Source: Burkholderiaceae bacterium 26
GTDB lineage: Bacteria; Pseudomonadota; Gammaproteobacteria; Burkholderiales; Burkholderiaceae
Reading direction: 5' to 3'
Assembly: GCA_000955795.1 (NCBI GenBank)
Contig: JYOB01000004.1
Span: 80,702 to 144,701 of the forward strand
DNA length: 64,000 nucleotides
The notes under the pieces were generated by a model. It had not been told where the DNA came from, ran no database searches, and saw only the letters and a list, made by a program, of their open reading frames with translations. The position numbers and the translations under genes are program-made. Shown piece by piece: positions 45,330 through 53,602 of this stretch. Numbering within the stretch: position 1 is the first letter of the stretch; each line of letters starts with the position of its first letter.

Positions 45330-45473
45330 CGCGCATTTGCGCGGAACCCAAATGCGCGGGCGGTGGTCCATTCAACCGTGTTCGTTCGATTGTCTCCTCG
45401 GTCCCGCTATCGAAACCTGTCCTCAGTGGTGATCAGTGGGTACCTTTAGCCCGGCTTCGGCCGGGTTTTTTGT
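45330..45473 (+). other. Orphan hairpin and second terminator after phaP
   Basis: CGCGCATTTG (45330-45339) / CAAATGCGCG (45349-45358), then 90 bp later a strong terminator CCCGGC-TTCG-GCCGGG plus TTTTTT (45450-45471). No open frame feeds this terminator. It may close a small RNA or a backup stop for the very active phaP gene. A weak TTCGAT-17-TATCGA pair precedes it. Confidence 0.45.
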
Positions 45474-45572
45474 GTGCATGGGAAACGTCTCGCTCTTCAA
45501 ATTGCGAACTTTTACACGCAGCCGACGCTCCATTCTGTATTGCGGTTCGCCGCCCCCCCCCTCTCCTTCCCA

Positions 45573-46133
45573 ATGTCTCGCGAATCCATGGCCAAGCGAA
45601 GTCTGATCGTCGCGGCTGCGCTTATCCTGCTGTTAGAAGAGTGGATCTGGAACGTCATGCAGGGGGTAACCGCCCGTCTGGCGGCGCATCCCTGGGTCCA
45701 AGCGGCGGAGCGGAAGTTGGCGCAGCTGGAGCCCATCGAAGCCCTCTGCGCCTTTGCCCTGCCAATGCTCGCATTGCTTCCGTTCAAGCTGGCGGCCGTC
45801 TACGTGCTGGCGCGGGGCCATCTCATTGCAGGCGCCATAGTTCTGGTCGCAGCGAAAATCGTCAGTACGGGGCTGGGCGTGCGCATCTATTCCGCCGTGC
45901 GCCCACAGTTGCACACGATCGCGTGGTATGCGCGCTGGGAATCCGCGTTTCTGGCATGGAAGCAGCGCATGATTGCCGCCCTGCAGGCAACCCCGACCTG
46001 GCAAGCGCTTCAGGTGCGAATTGCCGTCTGGCGCGCCCGGCGGCATGGGTTAATGCAACAGATATGGCGCCGCCTGATCGCGGCGGTGCGCCTGCTACGT
46101 CGGCATCGGCGCCGAACCGAACCTCGACACTGA
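45573..46133 (+). CDS. Hypothetical membrane protein
   Basis: About 186 aa, family not recognised. Two or three hydrophobic segments: S-L-I-V-A-A-A-L-I-L-L-L near the start, F-A-L-P-M-L-A-L-L-P-F-K-L-A-A-V-Y-V-L-A and I-A-G-A-I-V-L-V-A-A-K; then a long basic, Trp- and Arg-rich cytoplasmic tail. Start ATG 45573 or 45588 after a C9 run; no good ribosome binding site. Alone between two terminators, convergent with lpdA. Confidence 0.65.
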   Translation: MSRESMAKRSLIVAAALILLLEEWIWNVMQGVTARLAAHPWVQAAERKLAQLEPIEALCAFALPMLALLPFKLAAVYVLARGHLIAGAIVLVAAKIVSTGLGVRIYSAVRPQLHTIAWYARWESAFLAWKQRMIAALQATPTWQALQVRIAVWRARRHGLMQQIWRRLIAAVRLLRRHRRRTEPRH

Positions 46134-46154
46134 CCGGTCAACGATCACGCCAAA

Positions 46155-46193
46155 GACAAAGGGCCGCCCAATCGAGCGGCCCTTCTCTTTGTC
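46155..46193. terminator. Bidirectional terminator, membrane protein / lpdA
   Basis: AAGGGCCGC / GCGGCCCTT around CCAATCGA, flanked by GACAAA and CTCTTTGTC. Between convergent genes. Confidence 0.8.
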
Positions 46194-46239
46194 AGCCAGA
46201 CTTCGAAGTTTGCTCTAAAATCTGGCAGTTAATTGCAGT

Positions 46240-48033
46240 TCAACGCTTGCGAGCCGGCGGCACGTCCGTGCAAACGCCTTCGTAGATTTCTGCAGCCATA
46301 CCCACCGACTCACCCAGCGTCGGGTGCGGGTGGATGGTCTTGCCGATATCCACAGCATCCGCGCCCATCTCGATGGCGAGGCAAACCTCGCCGATAAGGT
46401 CACCCGCATGCGTGCCGACGATGCCGCCGCCGATGATGCGGTGGGTTTCCTCGTCGAAGATGAGCTTGGTGAAGCCCTCGTCGCGACCGTTGGCAATCGC
46501 GCGGCCCGATGCAGCCCAGGGGAACACGCCCTTGCCGTACTTGATGCCCTGCGCCTTGCACTGGTCTTCGGTCAGGCCTGCCCAGGCCACTTCCGGATCG
46601 GTGTAGGCGACCGACGGAATCTGCTTGGCGTCGAAATACGCCTTCTCGCCGTGCGCAGCTTCGGCCGCCACGTGGCCTTCGTGCACGGCCTTGTGTGCCA
46701 GCATCGGTTGACCCACGATGTCGCCGATCGCGAAGATGTGCGGCACATTCGTGCGCTGCTGCTTGTCGACGTCGATGAAGCCGCGGTCGGTCACGGCCAC
46801 GCCGGCCTTTTCCGCGCCGATGCGCTTGCCGTTCGGAGCGCGGCCCACGGCCACCAGCGCCATGTCATAGCGTTGCGGCTCGGCCGGTGCAGCTTCGCCT
46901 TCGAACTTGACGTAGATGCCGTCCGGCTTGGCTTCCACCCCGACCGTCTTGGTCTTGAGCATGACCTTGTCGAAGCGGCTCTTGTTCATCTTGTCCCACA
47001 CCTTGACGAGGTCGCGGTCAGCTCCCTGCATCAGGCCGTCGAGCATTTCCACCACGTCGATGCGGGCGCCCAGCGTGCTGTACACCGTGGCCATTTCCAG
47101 GCCGATGATGCCGCCACCGATGACCAGCATCTTGGCCGGCACTTCGCGCAGCTCCAGCGCGCCAGTCGAATCGACGATGCGCGGGTCTTCCGGAATGAAC
47201 GGCAGCTTCACGGCCTCGCTACCCGCGGCGATGATCGCCTTGGCGAAGCGGATGACCTTCTTCTCACCGGTGGTCGCTTTGCCGGCGCCATCGGTCAGCT
47301 GGACTTCTAGATGGTTCGGATCGCGGAACGTGCCGACGCCGCGCACGACTTGCACCTTGCGTGCCTTGGCCATACCGGCCAGCCCGCCGGTCAGCTTGCC
47401 GATGACGGATTCCTTGTGTTTGCGCAGTTGGTTGATATCAACCGTGGGCTCGCTGTAGACAATGCCGTGCGCGGCCATCGCCTTGACTTCGTCCATGACA
47501 GCCGCCGTGTGCAGCAGCGCCTTCGACGGGATGCAGCCCACGTTCAGGCAAACACCGCCCAGCGTGGAGAAACGCTCGACCAGCACGGTGTTCATGCCCA
47601 GATCCGCGCTGCGGAAGGCTGCCGAGTAGCCGCCCGGGCCGGAGCCGAGGACAAGCATGTCGCATTCAATGTCGGCACTGCCGGCGTGCTTAGCAGCTTG
47701 TGGTGCGGGGGCCGACGCTGCCGGTGCGGCAGCAGGCGTCGCGGCCGGAGCCGGTGCTTGAGCAGGCGCCGGAGCCGGAGCCGCAGCCGCAGCCGCGCCA
47801 GCTTCCGCCGTCGCGATCACCATGCCCTTGCTGACCTTGTCGCCCACCTTGACCTTCACGTCGACGATCTTGCCGGCCACGTCCGACGGCACTTCCATGC
47901 TGGCCTTATCCGATTCCAGCACGATCAGCGACTGCTCGGGCGCCACGGTATCGCCCGCCTTGATCAGCACTTCGATGACTTCCACTGCATCGAAATCGCC
48001 GATGTCCGGCACCTTGATTTCCACCACGCTCAT
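46240..48033 (-). CDS. lpdA: Dihydrolipoamide dehydrogenase (E3) with N-terminal lipoyl domain
   Basis: Reoxidises lipoamide in the pyruvate dehydrogenase complex. 597 aa, about 120 longer than standard E3. Residues 1-80 are a lipoyl domain with the modified Lys in S-D-K-A-S-M; an Ala/Pro linker (about 80-115) follows; then FAD motif L-G-S-G-P-G-G-Y, the redox disulfide [12 protein letters not shown] motif G-G-G-I-I-G and the C-terminal H-P-H-P-T. AAGGAG is 7 nt before the ATG. E3 with its own lipoyl domain is known for Ralstonia/Cupriavidus PdhL and for Neisseria. Confidence 0.96.
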   Translation of the reverse strand: MSVVEIKVPDIGDFDAVEVIEVLIKAGDTVAPEQSLIVLESDKASMEVPSDVAGKIVDVKVKVGDKVSKGMVIATAEAGAAAAAAPAPAPAQAPAPAATPAAAPAASAPAPQAAKHAGSADIECDMLVLGSGPGGYSAAFRSADLGMNTVLVERFSTLGGVCLNVGCIPSKALLHTAAVMDEVKAMAAHGIVYSEPTVDINQLRKHKESVIGKLTGGLAGMAKARKVQVVRGVGTFRDPNHLEVQLTDGAGKATTGEKKVIRFAKAIIAAGSEAVKLPFIPEDPRIVDSTGALELREVPAKMLVIGGGIIGLEMATVYSTLGARIDVVEMLDGLMQGADRDLVKVWDKMNKSRFDKVMLKTKTVGVEAKPDGIYVKFEGEAAPAEPQRYDMALVAVGRAPNGKRIGAEKAGVAVTDRGFIDVDKQQRTNVPHIFAIGDIVGQPMLAHKAVHEGHVAAEAAHGEKAYFDAKQIPSVAYTDPEVAWAGLTEDQCKAQGIKYGKGVFPWAASGRAIANGRDEGFTKLIFDEETHRIIGGGIVGTHAGDLIGEVCLAIEMGADAVDIGKTIHPHPTLGESVGMAAEIYEGVCTDVPPARKR

Positions 48034-48091
48034 TCCTGACTCCTTGTTCTTGTCGTCGGCACCCGGCATCGCCCGGGCCCGCTGACGCTTT

Positions 48092-48664
48092 TCAATCCTG
48101 CAGACGGACTGTGTGCACTTCGATCGGGCCGCCCGAACTTTTGTCGAACTCCACACCTGCGGACACGCCCACCTGTGCAACGTCCGCCGCCGACTTGCCC
48201 GGCATATCGAACACCGCCGACATGGCTCCCAGCGCAAAGTTGCGCCCCGAGCCGATGCCCCAGAAGCGGTCGAATGCAAACACTTCGCGGTACGAATAGA
48301 CGCCGTAGATGCCGGTTGCGTTGGCGATCAGGCAGGTGATCTGCGACGACTCATACGGGTCGTCGTCGTCTTCCTTGGTGTTGACGAAATACTCGTCCTT
48401 GAGCTTTTCATGCACCTTGAGGAAGGTCCGGAAGACGTCGTCGCGCGTGCCGAGGCGGCACTCATCGGCCAGCCCCGCCAGCAGGCTCCGCATGACCGGG
48501 AAGTGGGCCGTCGTGCCCGCCAGAGCGATCAGCGAATCGCCTACCAGGAATATCTTCTGGTTCTGCTCGTAGCCGCGCGCCAAGCGTGTATCCCCGAACG
48601 TCACCAGTGAATCGGCCGCAATCGCTACTTCGCCGTCTTTCTTGACCACCACGCACGTCGTCAT
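48092..48664 (-). CDS. Proteasome-like Ntn hydrolase (betaproteobacterial proteasome homologue, BPH)
   Basis: 190 aa with the HslV/20S-beta fold pattern. The N-terminus M-T-T-C-V-V-V-K leaves Thr1 after Met removal; the proteasomal Asp is D17 in A-I-A-A-D-S and a Lys lies in Q-K-I-F-L-V-G-D (about 36), then A-L-A-G-T-T-A. HslV is normally next to hslU; here there is no ATPase partner. The gene lies inside the pyruvate dehydrogenase operon, between aceF and lpdA. A homologue family called BPH forms double-ring particles; its substrate and partner are unknown. Confidence 0.8.
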   Translation of the reverse strand: MTTCVVVKKDGEVAIAADSLVTFGDTRLARGYEQNQKIFLVGDSLIALAGTTAHFPVMRSLLAGLADECRLGTRDDVFRTFLKVHEKLKDEYFVNTKEDDDDPYESSQITCLIANATGIYGVYSYREVFAFDRFWGIGSGRNFALGAMSAVFDMPGKSAADVAQVGVSAGVEFDKSSGGPIEVHTVRLQD

Positions 48665-48769
48665 GTCGTCCTCGCCATCAGTCCACTGACCAGTCCGCCG
48701 ACCGCTGCAAACCCAGCCGGGCCGGCACGCACAGGCCCGAAGCCAGATGCGTGCCGGGCCCGTATGGGC

Positions 48770-50443
48770 TTACAGGCTAACGCGGCGGAAGTCCGCCAGC
48801 ACGCTGGCCAGATACGCGTTGAAGCGCGCAGCCTCCGCGCCGTCGATCACGCGGTGATCGTACGACAGCGACAGCGGGAGCGTCAGGCGCGGCACGAATT
48901 GCTTGCCGTCCCAAACCGGCTTCTGATAGCCGCGCGACAGGCCCAGGATGGCCACTTCCGGTGCGTTGATGATCGGCGTGAAGTTCGTGCCGCCAATACC
49001 ACCCAGCGACGAGATCGAGAAGCAGCCGCCCTGCATCTGGTCCGGCTTGAGCTTGCCTTCGCGGGCAGCCTTCGACAGGTCCGCCATTTCCTTGGCGATG
49101 TCGATCAGGCCCTTCTTGTCCGCATCGCGGATCACCGGCACCATCAGCCCGTTGGGCGTATCGGCGGCAAAGCCGATGTGGAAATACTGCTTGAAGACGA
49201 GGTTGTCGCCGTCCAGGCTCGCGTTGAAGGTCGGGAATTTCTTGAGCGCACCAACGACTGCCTTGATCACGAACGCCAGCATCGTGAACTTCACGCCGGC
49301 CTTTTCGTGGTCCTTGTTCATCTGCACGCGGAAGGCTTCCAGCTCGGTGATGTCCGCTTCGTCATTGTTGGTGACGTGCGGAATCATGACCCAGTTGCGG
49401 TGCAGGTTCGCACCCGAAATCTTCTTGATACGCGACAGTGGCTTCGGATCGATCGGGCCGAACTTGGTGAAGTCGACCTTCGGCCATGGCAGCAGGTTCA
49501 GCTCGCCACCGCCAGCTGGTGCACCCGCTGCAGCCTTGCCCGGCGCCGCGGCCTGGCCGCTCATCACGCCCTTGACGTAGCGCTGCACGTCTTCCTGCGT
49601 GATGCGGTTCTTCGGACCCGTGCCACCGACGAGGTTGACGTCCACGCCAAGCTCACGCGCGTACTTGCGCACCGAGGGGCTTGCATGGGCAGCCTTGCCG
49701 ACCGTACCAACGGTATCTGCGGTGTACGTAGCGGGCGCTGCGGCCGGAGCAGCTGCGGGCGCAGCCGCAGGGGCCGGGCTCGGTGCAGCGGCAACCGGTG
49801 CGGGTGCCGGAGCTTGAGCCGGTGCGGGGGCAGCAACTGCGCCGCCTGCGCCTTCCAGCAAGACGATCAGCGTGCCTTGCGACACGGCATCGCCAACCTT
49901 CACGCGGATTTCCTTGACGACACCAGCGGCCGGGGACGGCACATCCATTGTGGCCTTGTCCGATTCGAGCGTGATCAGCGACTGCTCGGCTTCCACCTTG
50001 TCGCCCACCTTCACGCTGATCTCGATGACCGGCACGTCGGTATAGTCGCCGATGTCCGGCACTTTCACCTCAACCGTACCGCCACCCGCAGCAGCGGGCG
50101 CGGAGGCCGGTGCTTGTGCGGCAGGTGCGGGCACTGGCGCAGCAGCGGCCGGAGCCGGTGCGGGTGCAGCCTGGGGCGCCGGGGGCGGCGCGGCAGCAGC
50201 GCCCTGCTCTTCGAGCAGCAGCACCAGCGAGCCTTCCGACACGGTGTCGCCCACCTTGATCTTCACTTCCTTGACGACGCCGCTCTTGGGCGAGGGCACG
50301 TCCATGGTCGCCTTGTCCGATTCCAGCGTGACCAGCGAATCTTCGGCGTTGACGGTATCACCCGCCTTGACCAGCACTTCGATCACCGGGACGTCTTTGT
50401 AGTCGCCGATGTCCGGCACCTTGATTTCTACGACTTGACTCAT
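48770..50443 (-). CDS. aceF: Dihydrolipoyl acetyltransferase, pyruvate dehydrogenase E2
   Basis: Core of the PDH complex. 557 aa: two lipoyl domains with modified Lys in S-D-K-A-T-M (about residues 45 and 162), each followed by a long Ala/Pro/Gln linker; a peripheral subunit binding domain A-S-P-S-V-R-K-Y-A-R-E-L-G-V-D; and a catalytic domain ending with the D-H-R-V-I-D-G active site. GGAGA lies 9 nt before the ATG at 50443. It follows aceE by 153 bp. Confidence 0.96.
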   Translation of the reverse strand: MSQVVEIKVPDIGDYKDVPVIEVLVKAGDTVNAEDSLVTLESDKATMDVPSPKSGVVKEVKIKVGDTVSEGSLVLLLEEQGAAAAPPPAPQAAPAPAPAAAAPVPAPAAQAPASAPAAAGGGTVEVKVPDIGDYTDVPVIEISVKVGDKVEAEQSLITLESDKATMDVPSPAAGVVKEIRVKVGDAVSQGTLIVLLEGAGGAVAAPAPAQAPAPAPVAAAPSPAPAAAPAAAPAAAPATYTADTVGTVGKAAHASPSVRKYARELGVDVNLVGGTGPKNRITQEDVQRYVKGVMSGQAAAPGKAAAGAPAGGGELNLLPWPKVDFTKFGPIDPKPLSRIKKISGANLHRNWVMIPHVTNNDEADITELEAFRVQMNKDHEKAGVKFTMLAFVIKAVVGALKKFPTFNASLDGDNLVFKQYFHIGFAADTPNGLMVPVIRDADKKGLIDIAKEMADLSKAAREGKLKPDQMQGGCFSISSLGGIGGTNFTPIINAPEVAILGLSRGYQKPVWDGKQFVPRLTLPLSLSYDHRVIDGAEAARFNAYLASVLADFRRVSL

Positions 50444-50596
50444 TCTTCTGTCTCCAGAGGGTCTGGCGGCGAGAGCTTCCGGCGGTGGACACGCATTGCC
50501 CCGCAGGCTACCGCATCGTGCAGGCAAATGCACGCTGCGGAAAGTCTGTCGGGGCGGTGCCCGGCCGGGACGCAACCCACGCGCCCGGCGGCTCCG

Positions 50597-53287
50597 TTAT
50601 ACGGTCATCGGGTTGGGCTTGTTCGAATCGAGGTTGTACTTCTTCAGTGCCTCGGCCACCTTTTCGCGCGGCAGCACGCCTTCGTCGGCGAGCGCCTTGA
50701 GCGACGCGACCGTCACCCAGTAGCGGTCCACCTCGAAGAAGTGACGCAGCTTCTCGCGGGTATCCGAGCGGCCGAAGCCGTCGGTGCCCAGCACCACGTA
50801 GCGACGCGGCACAAAGGCGCGAATCTGCTCGGCGAAGGTACGAACGTAGTCGGTCGATGCGATGACCGGACCGCGTGCGTTCTTGAGCAGCTTCTCGACG
50901 TGCGACTCGCGTTGCGGCTCGGTCGGGTTGAGCAGGTTCCAGCGTGCGATGGCGTTGCCTTCACGGGCCAGTTCGGTAAAGCTCGGGCAGCCCCACAGAT
51001 CGGACTCAACGCCCCAGTCCTTCTTGAGCAGCTCGGCCGCGGCAATCACTTCACGGAAGATCGTGCCCGAACCCAGCAGTTGCACGCGCGGTGCATTGCT
51101 GTTCTCGACGCCCTTCTTGAACTGGTACATGCCCTTGATGATGTCGCCCTCGACACCCGCCGGCATTTCGGGGTGCTCGTAGTTTTCGTTCATCACCGTC
51201 AGGTAGTAATAGACGTCTTCCTGCTCGACATACATGCGACGCAGACCGTCTTGCATCACCACCGCCAGTTCGTACTGGAAGGTCGGGTCATACGAAATGC
51301 AGTTCGGGATGGCAGCGTGGTACACGTGCGAGTGGCCGTCTTCGTGCTGCAGGCCTTCGCCGTTCAGCGTGGTACGGCCAGCGGTGCCGCCCAGCAGGAA
51401 GCCGCGCGAGCGCATGTCGCCAGCGGCCCAGCAGAGGTCGCCGATACGCTGGATGCCGAACATCGAGTAGTAGATGTAGAACGGGATCATCGCCACGCCA
51501 TGCGTCGAATACGACGTGGCGGCAGCAATCCAGTCGCACATGGCGCCCGCTTCGTTGATGCCTTCCTGCAGCACCTGACCCGTCTGCGATTCCTTGTAGA
51601 ACATCAGTTGGTCGTGATCCTGCGGCACGTACTTCTGGCCTTCCTGGTTCCAGATACCAATCTGGCGGAACAGACCTTCCATGCCGAACGTGCGCGACTC
51701 ATCGGGCACGATGGGCACGACGTGCTTACCGACGTTCTTGTCCTTCAGCAGGATGTTCAAAATGCGCACGAAGGCCATCGTCGTGGACACTTCGCGGCCT
51801 TCGCCGGTGGCCTTGAGCAACGCGTCGAACGCGGCCAGTGCCGGAATCTGCAGCGGGTCGGCCTTCTGGCGACGGGCTGGCAGGTAGCCACCCAAGTCCA
51901 TGCGCGCCTTGCGCATGTATTCGAGCTCCTTCGAGCCTTCTTCGAACTTGACGTACGGAACGTGCTCGAGCTGGTCGTCGGCAACCGGAATGTTGAAGCG
52001 ATCACGCAGCTTGCGGATGGCGTCCACCGGCATCTTCTTCTGCTGGTGGGCGATGTTCATCGCTTCGCCGGCTTCGCCCATGCCATAGCCCTTGATGGTC
52101 TTGGCGAGAATGACGGTCGGCTGGCCCTTGTGGTTGCTTGCCGACTGGAATGCCGCGTAGATCTTGTGCGGATCATGGCCGCCGCGGTTCAGCGCCCAGA
52201 TGTCGTCGTCGGACCAGTCGGCCACCATGGCCTTCAGTTCCGGCGTGTTGAAGAAGAACTCGCGCACATAAGCGCCGCTCTTCGACTTGAAGGTCTGGTA
52301 TTCGCCGTCGACGCATTCCATCATGCGGCTCATCAGCAGGCCCTTCGTGTCGCGGGCAAGCAGTTGATCCCAGCGGCTGCCCCAGATGACCTTGATGACG
52401 TTCCAGCCAGCGCCGCGGAATTCCGATTCCAGCTCTTGAATGATCTTGCCGTTACCGCGCACCGGACCGTCCAGACGCTGCAGGTTGCAGTTGATCACGA
52501 AGACGAGGTTGTCCAGCTTTTCACGGCCGGCCATGCCGATTGCGCCCAGCGATTCCGGCTCGTCGGTTTCGCCATCGCCCAGGAACGCCCAGACCTTGCG
52601 GTTTTCCCAGTTCTGGATCAGGCCGCGGCTGGCCAGGTACTTGGTGAAGCGCGCCTGGTAGATCGCCATGATCGGGCCCAGGCCCATCGACACGGTTGGG
52701 AATTGCCAGAAATCCGGCATCAGCCACGGGTGCGGATACGACGAGATGCCCTTGCCGTCGACTTCCTGACGGAAGCTGTCGAGTTGCTCCTCGCTCAGAC
52801 GGCCCAGCAGGAAGGCACGCGAGTACACGCCCGGCGCCGAGTGGCCCTGCACGAAAACCATGTCGCCGCCGTGCTTGTCCGACGGGGCGTGCCAGAAATG
52901 GTTGTAGCCGACGTCATACAGCGTGGCCGCCGAAGCGAACGACGAGATGTGGCCGCCGACGTTGGTGTCCTTGTTCGCACGCAGCACCATCGCCATGGCG
53001 TTCCAGCGCGTGTACGAGCGGATGCGGTGCTCGATTTCCTGGTTGCCGGGAATGCGGTCCTGGTTCTCGACCGGGATCGTATTGATATAGGGGGTTTCTG
53101 CGTGCAGCGGAGACGTCACGCCGTTAATGCGCGCGTATTCGATCTGCTTGTCAAGGAGGAACGCCGCGCGTTGCGGACCTTCCGCGCCGATGACGCCTTG
53201 AAGCGCCTCCAGCCATTCCTTGGTTTCCTGGGGATCAACGTCGCTGGCGCTCGTGGCACCCAGGACTTGTTCTGGTACGGCCGACAT
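50597..53287 (-). CDS. aceE: Pyruvate dehydrogenase E1 component (homodimeric)
   Basis: Decarboxylates pyruvate with thiamine diphosphate and acetylates E2. 896 aa, the homodimeric type. TPP motif G-D-G-E-T-D-E-P-E-S through N-C-N-L-Q-R-L-D-G-P-V-R-G-N-G; H-G-G-D-M-V-F-V-Q-G-H and S-G-T-I-F-R-E-V are also typical. AAGGAG lies 7 nt before the ATG at 53287. First gene of aceE-aceF-BPH-lpdA. Confidence 0.97.
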   Translation of the reverse strand: MSAVPEQVLGATSASDVDPQETKEWLEALQGVIGAEGPQRAAFLLDKQIEYARINGVTSPLHAETPYINTIPVENQDRIPGNQEIEHRIRSYTRWNAMAMVLRANKDTNVGGHISSFASAATLYDVGYNHFWHAPSDKHGGDMVFVQGHSAPGVYSRAFLLGRLSEEQLDSFRQEVDGKGISSYPHPWLMPDFWQFPTVSMGLGPIMAIYQARFTKYLASRGLIQNWENRKVWAFLGDGETDEPESLGAIGMAGREKLDNLVFVINCNLQRLDGPVRGNGKIIQELESEFRGAGWNVIKVIWGSRWDQLLARDTKGLLMSRMMECVDGEYQTFKSKSGAYVREFFFNTPELKAMVADWSDDDIWALNRGGHDPHKIYAAFQSASNHKGQPTVILAKTIKGYGMGEAGEAMNIAHQQKKMPVDAIRKLRDRFNIPVADDQLEHVPYVKFEEGSKELEYMRKARMDLGGYLPARRQKADPLQIPALAAFDALLKATGEGREVSTTMAFVRILNILLKDKNVGKHVVPIVPDESRTFGMEGLFRQIGIWNQEGQKYVPQDHDQLMFYKESQTGQVLQEGINEAGAMCDWIAAATSYSTHGVAMIPFYIYYSMFGIQRIGDLCWAAGDMRSRGFLLGGTAGRTTLNGEGLQHEDGHSHVYHAAIPNCISYDPTFQYELAVVMQDGLRRMYVEQEDVYYYLTVMNENYEHPEMPAGVEGDIIKGMYQFKKGVENSNAPRVQLLGSGTIFREVIAAAELLKKDWGVESDLWGCPSFTELAREGNAIARWNLLNPTEPQRESHVEKLLKNARGPVIASTDYVRTFAEQIRAFVPRRYVVLGTDGFGRSDTREKLRHFFEVDRYWVTVASLKALADEGVLPREKVAEALKKYNLDSNKPNPMTV

Positions 53288-53449
53288 GGCGGTCTCCTTG
53301 GTAGCAGTAACGATAGTTGCGTCTCTTGTGAGGCGCCCCACAGCCACGCGCGTTTGCACGCACGCAAGGGGCCACCCCGACTTTTGCGCTGATTCTATGG
53401 GCACCTACAAACGCAGCACAAGCTGAATTTTCAAATTGCGATATGGTTT

Positions 53450-53479
53450 TTTATAATGTGGAATATTGCCGCAATGCAA
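53450..53479 (-). promoter_or_regulatory. Probable aceE promoter
   Basis: Minus strand TTGCAT (53474-53479), 18-bp spacer, TATAAA (53450-53455); leader about 155 nt. The whole 315-bp gap (53288-53602) is AT-rich against its surroundings. On the plus strand TATAAT (53452-53457) with TTTCAA 17 bp upstream could serve the histidine kinase gene, so the two promoters would overlap face to face. Confidence 0.55.
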
Positions 53480-53602
53480 AACAAATCACTTTTGACATTG
53501 CAGTGCAGCATTTTCTGAGCGAACAAGACAGCTCACCAATCGGTTTCCCCAAGCGACCCGCAAGTTGATTGCCGTTACACTTGGTTTTGCGCAGTTGCAC
53601 AG

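Noticed and set aside
48764..53392. Very long plus-strand open frame (1542 codons) opposite aceE, BPH-adjacent DNA and aceF
   Set aside because: It is the mirror frame of highly expressed GC-rich genes on the minus strand; the translation is rich in H, R, V, A without any domain, and the true genes have motifs and ribosome binding sites.
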